This document shows positions 4,658-5,289 of a stretch of DNA of 5,289 nt, piece after piece. A program made the position numbers and the translations under genes. The notes beneath the pieces are model-generated. The model did no database searches. It was not told the origin of the DNA and was given only the letters and a program-made list of their open reading frames with translations. Within the stretch, counting starts at the first letter, position 1, and each line of letters opens with the position of its first letter. Source of the DNA: Acidimicrobiales bacterium (GTDB lineage: Bacteria > Actinomycetota > Acidimicrobiia > Acidimicrobiales > Poriferisodalaceae); NCBI GenBank assembly GCA_030749275.1, contig JASMKJ010000521.1, positions 1-5,289 on the forward strand, in the 5' to 3' direction.

Positions 4658-5289
4658 ATGCGCCCCAGCTATAACGAAGAAGCTGAAAGTTACCGACAAA
4701 AGATCCAGGCCTTTCTGGGTGAACACTTACCTGCAAATTGGAGCGGTCTTGGTGCGCTAGATGGAGAGTCACGAGAAGCGTTCGTAGAAGAATGGCGTTT
4801 GCTCTTGGCCGAGAACAAGCTCCTTGCAGTCTCGTGGCCCGAAGAATATGGCGGCGCCGGACTCAGCGAGGTCGAACGCATCGTGCTTGCTGAAGAGTTC
4901 GCCAAAGCTGGAGTACCAGAGGGCAACGAAAATGACGGATTTTCAATCACGATGGTGGGTAACGCCATCATTCAATGTGGTACCGAGGATCAAAAGCGAC
5001 AGTTTCTGCCTCGGATAATCAGCGGTGAGGACCGCTGGTGTCAGGGCTACAGCGAACCTGACAGTGGCTCGGACCTAGCGAATCTCGGGACCCGCGCTGT
5101 ACTTGATGGTGATGAATGGGTGGTTAACGGCCAAAAAGTATGGACCTCAAGCGGACATACGGCTAACTGGATATTTGTCCTGTGCCGCACAGCGCCAGAC
5201 GCTCCCAAACACAAGGGAATTTCGTTCCTATTAGTCCCCATGGAACAGGACGGCGTTGATTGTCGACCCATCATCAACATCAGTAACCG
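4658..5289 (+). CDS. Acyl-CoA dehydrogenase, N-terminal part (3' truncated)
   Basis: The frame is open from the ATG to the window end, giving 210 residues of about 390-400 expected. Seen: the N-terminal all-alpha domain (1-125) with [19 protein letters not shown] (55-73) and [20 protein letters not shown] (95-114), then the start of the middle beta domain with [20 protein letters not shown] (128-147), [15 protein letters not shown] (153-167) and ISFLLVPM (188-195). The YSEPxxGSDL and QKVWTS blocks are the FAD- and substrate-contacting signatures of the family. These flavoenzymes oxidise acyl-CoA to trans-2-enoyl-CoA and pass electrons to electron-transfer flavoprotein, in the cytosol. The catalytic Glu and the C-terminal helical domain lie beyond the window, so chain-length or branched specificity cannot be judged. 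The gene follows the carboxyltransferase in the same direction; dehydrogenation followed by carboxylation is a known order in leucine and terpenoid breakdown, which is only suggestive here. Near-certain family. Confidence 0.95.
   Translation, partial: MRPSYNEEAESYRQKIQAFLGEHLPANWSGLGALDGESREAFVEEWRLLLAENKLLAVSWPEEYGGAGLSEVERIVLAEEFAKAGVPEGNENDGFSITMVGNAIIQCGTEDQKRQFLPRIISGEDRWCQGYSEPDSGSDLANLGTRAVLDGDEWVVNGQKVWTSSGHTANWIFVLCRTAPDAPKHKGISFLLVPMEQDGVDCRPIINISN

Noticed and set aside
1..5289. Mobile element, CRISPR array, tRNA or rRNA in the window
   Set aside because: No transposase, integrase, regularly spaced repeats, cloverleaf or rRNA-like sequence seen; gene spacing and base usage look uniform.

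Overview
The window holds seven protein-coding genes, five complete and one cut off at each end, with no stretch over 100 bases free of coding sequence. I see no RNA genes, mobile elements, CRISPR arrays or origins. All confident genes belong to acyl-CoA metabolism, redox chemistry or tRNA quality control. The F420-type luciferase-like oxidoreductase, the rich set of acyl-CoA genes, frequent GTG/TTG starts and moderate GC (by eye) suggest an actinobacterium. A marine Acidimicrobiia-like lineage is my best guess and a SAR202-type Chloroflexota an alternative; this is inference only.

Layout. Left (2-1265, + strand): the 3' end of an LLM-class F420-dependent oxidoreductase, then a YbaK/EbsC-type aminoacyl-tRNA deacylase only 3 bases downstream, then a single-hotdog (4HBT) acyl-CoA thioesterase. 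Middle (2966 down to 1291, - strand): a two-gene unit of a TesB-type double-hotdog acyl-CoA thioesterase followed 23 bases later by an SDR-fold protein. The SDR converges on the 4HBT gene with 25 bases between them. Right (3033-5289, + strand): a carboxyltransferase subunit of a biotin-dependent acyl-CoA carboxylase, then an acyl-CoA dehydrogenase that runs off the end. The TesB and carboxyltransferase genes diverge from a 66-base gap that contains a 37-base imperfect palindrome.

How the genes may work together. The thioesterases, SDR, carboxyltransferase and dehydrogenase look like part of a catabolic route for a branched or unsaturated acyl-CoA: dehydrogenation, carboxylation, oxidoreduction, and release of free acid or CoA by thioesterases. 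The substrate cannot be read from the sequence, and neither a biotin carboxylase/biotin carrier gene nor an enoyl-CoA hydratase lies in the window.

The most unusual items are the SDR, whose Ser-Tyr-Lys catalytic residues appear replaced by Asn-Thr-Arg, and the palindrome between the divergent genes. I found no convincing wholly new system; the best candidate for something undescribed is the acyl-CoA locus built around this atypical SDR and a carboxyltransferase of unclear specificity.
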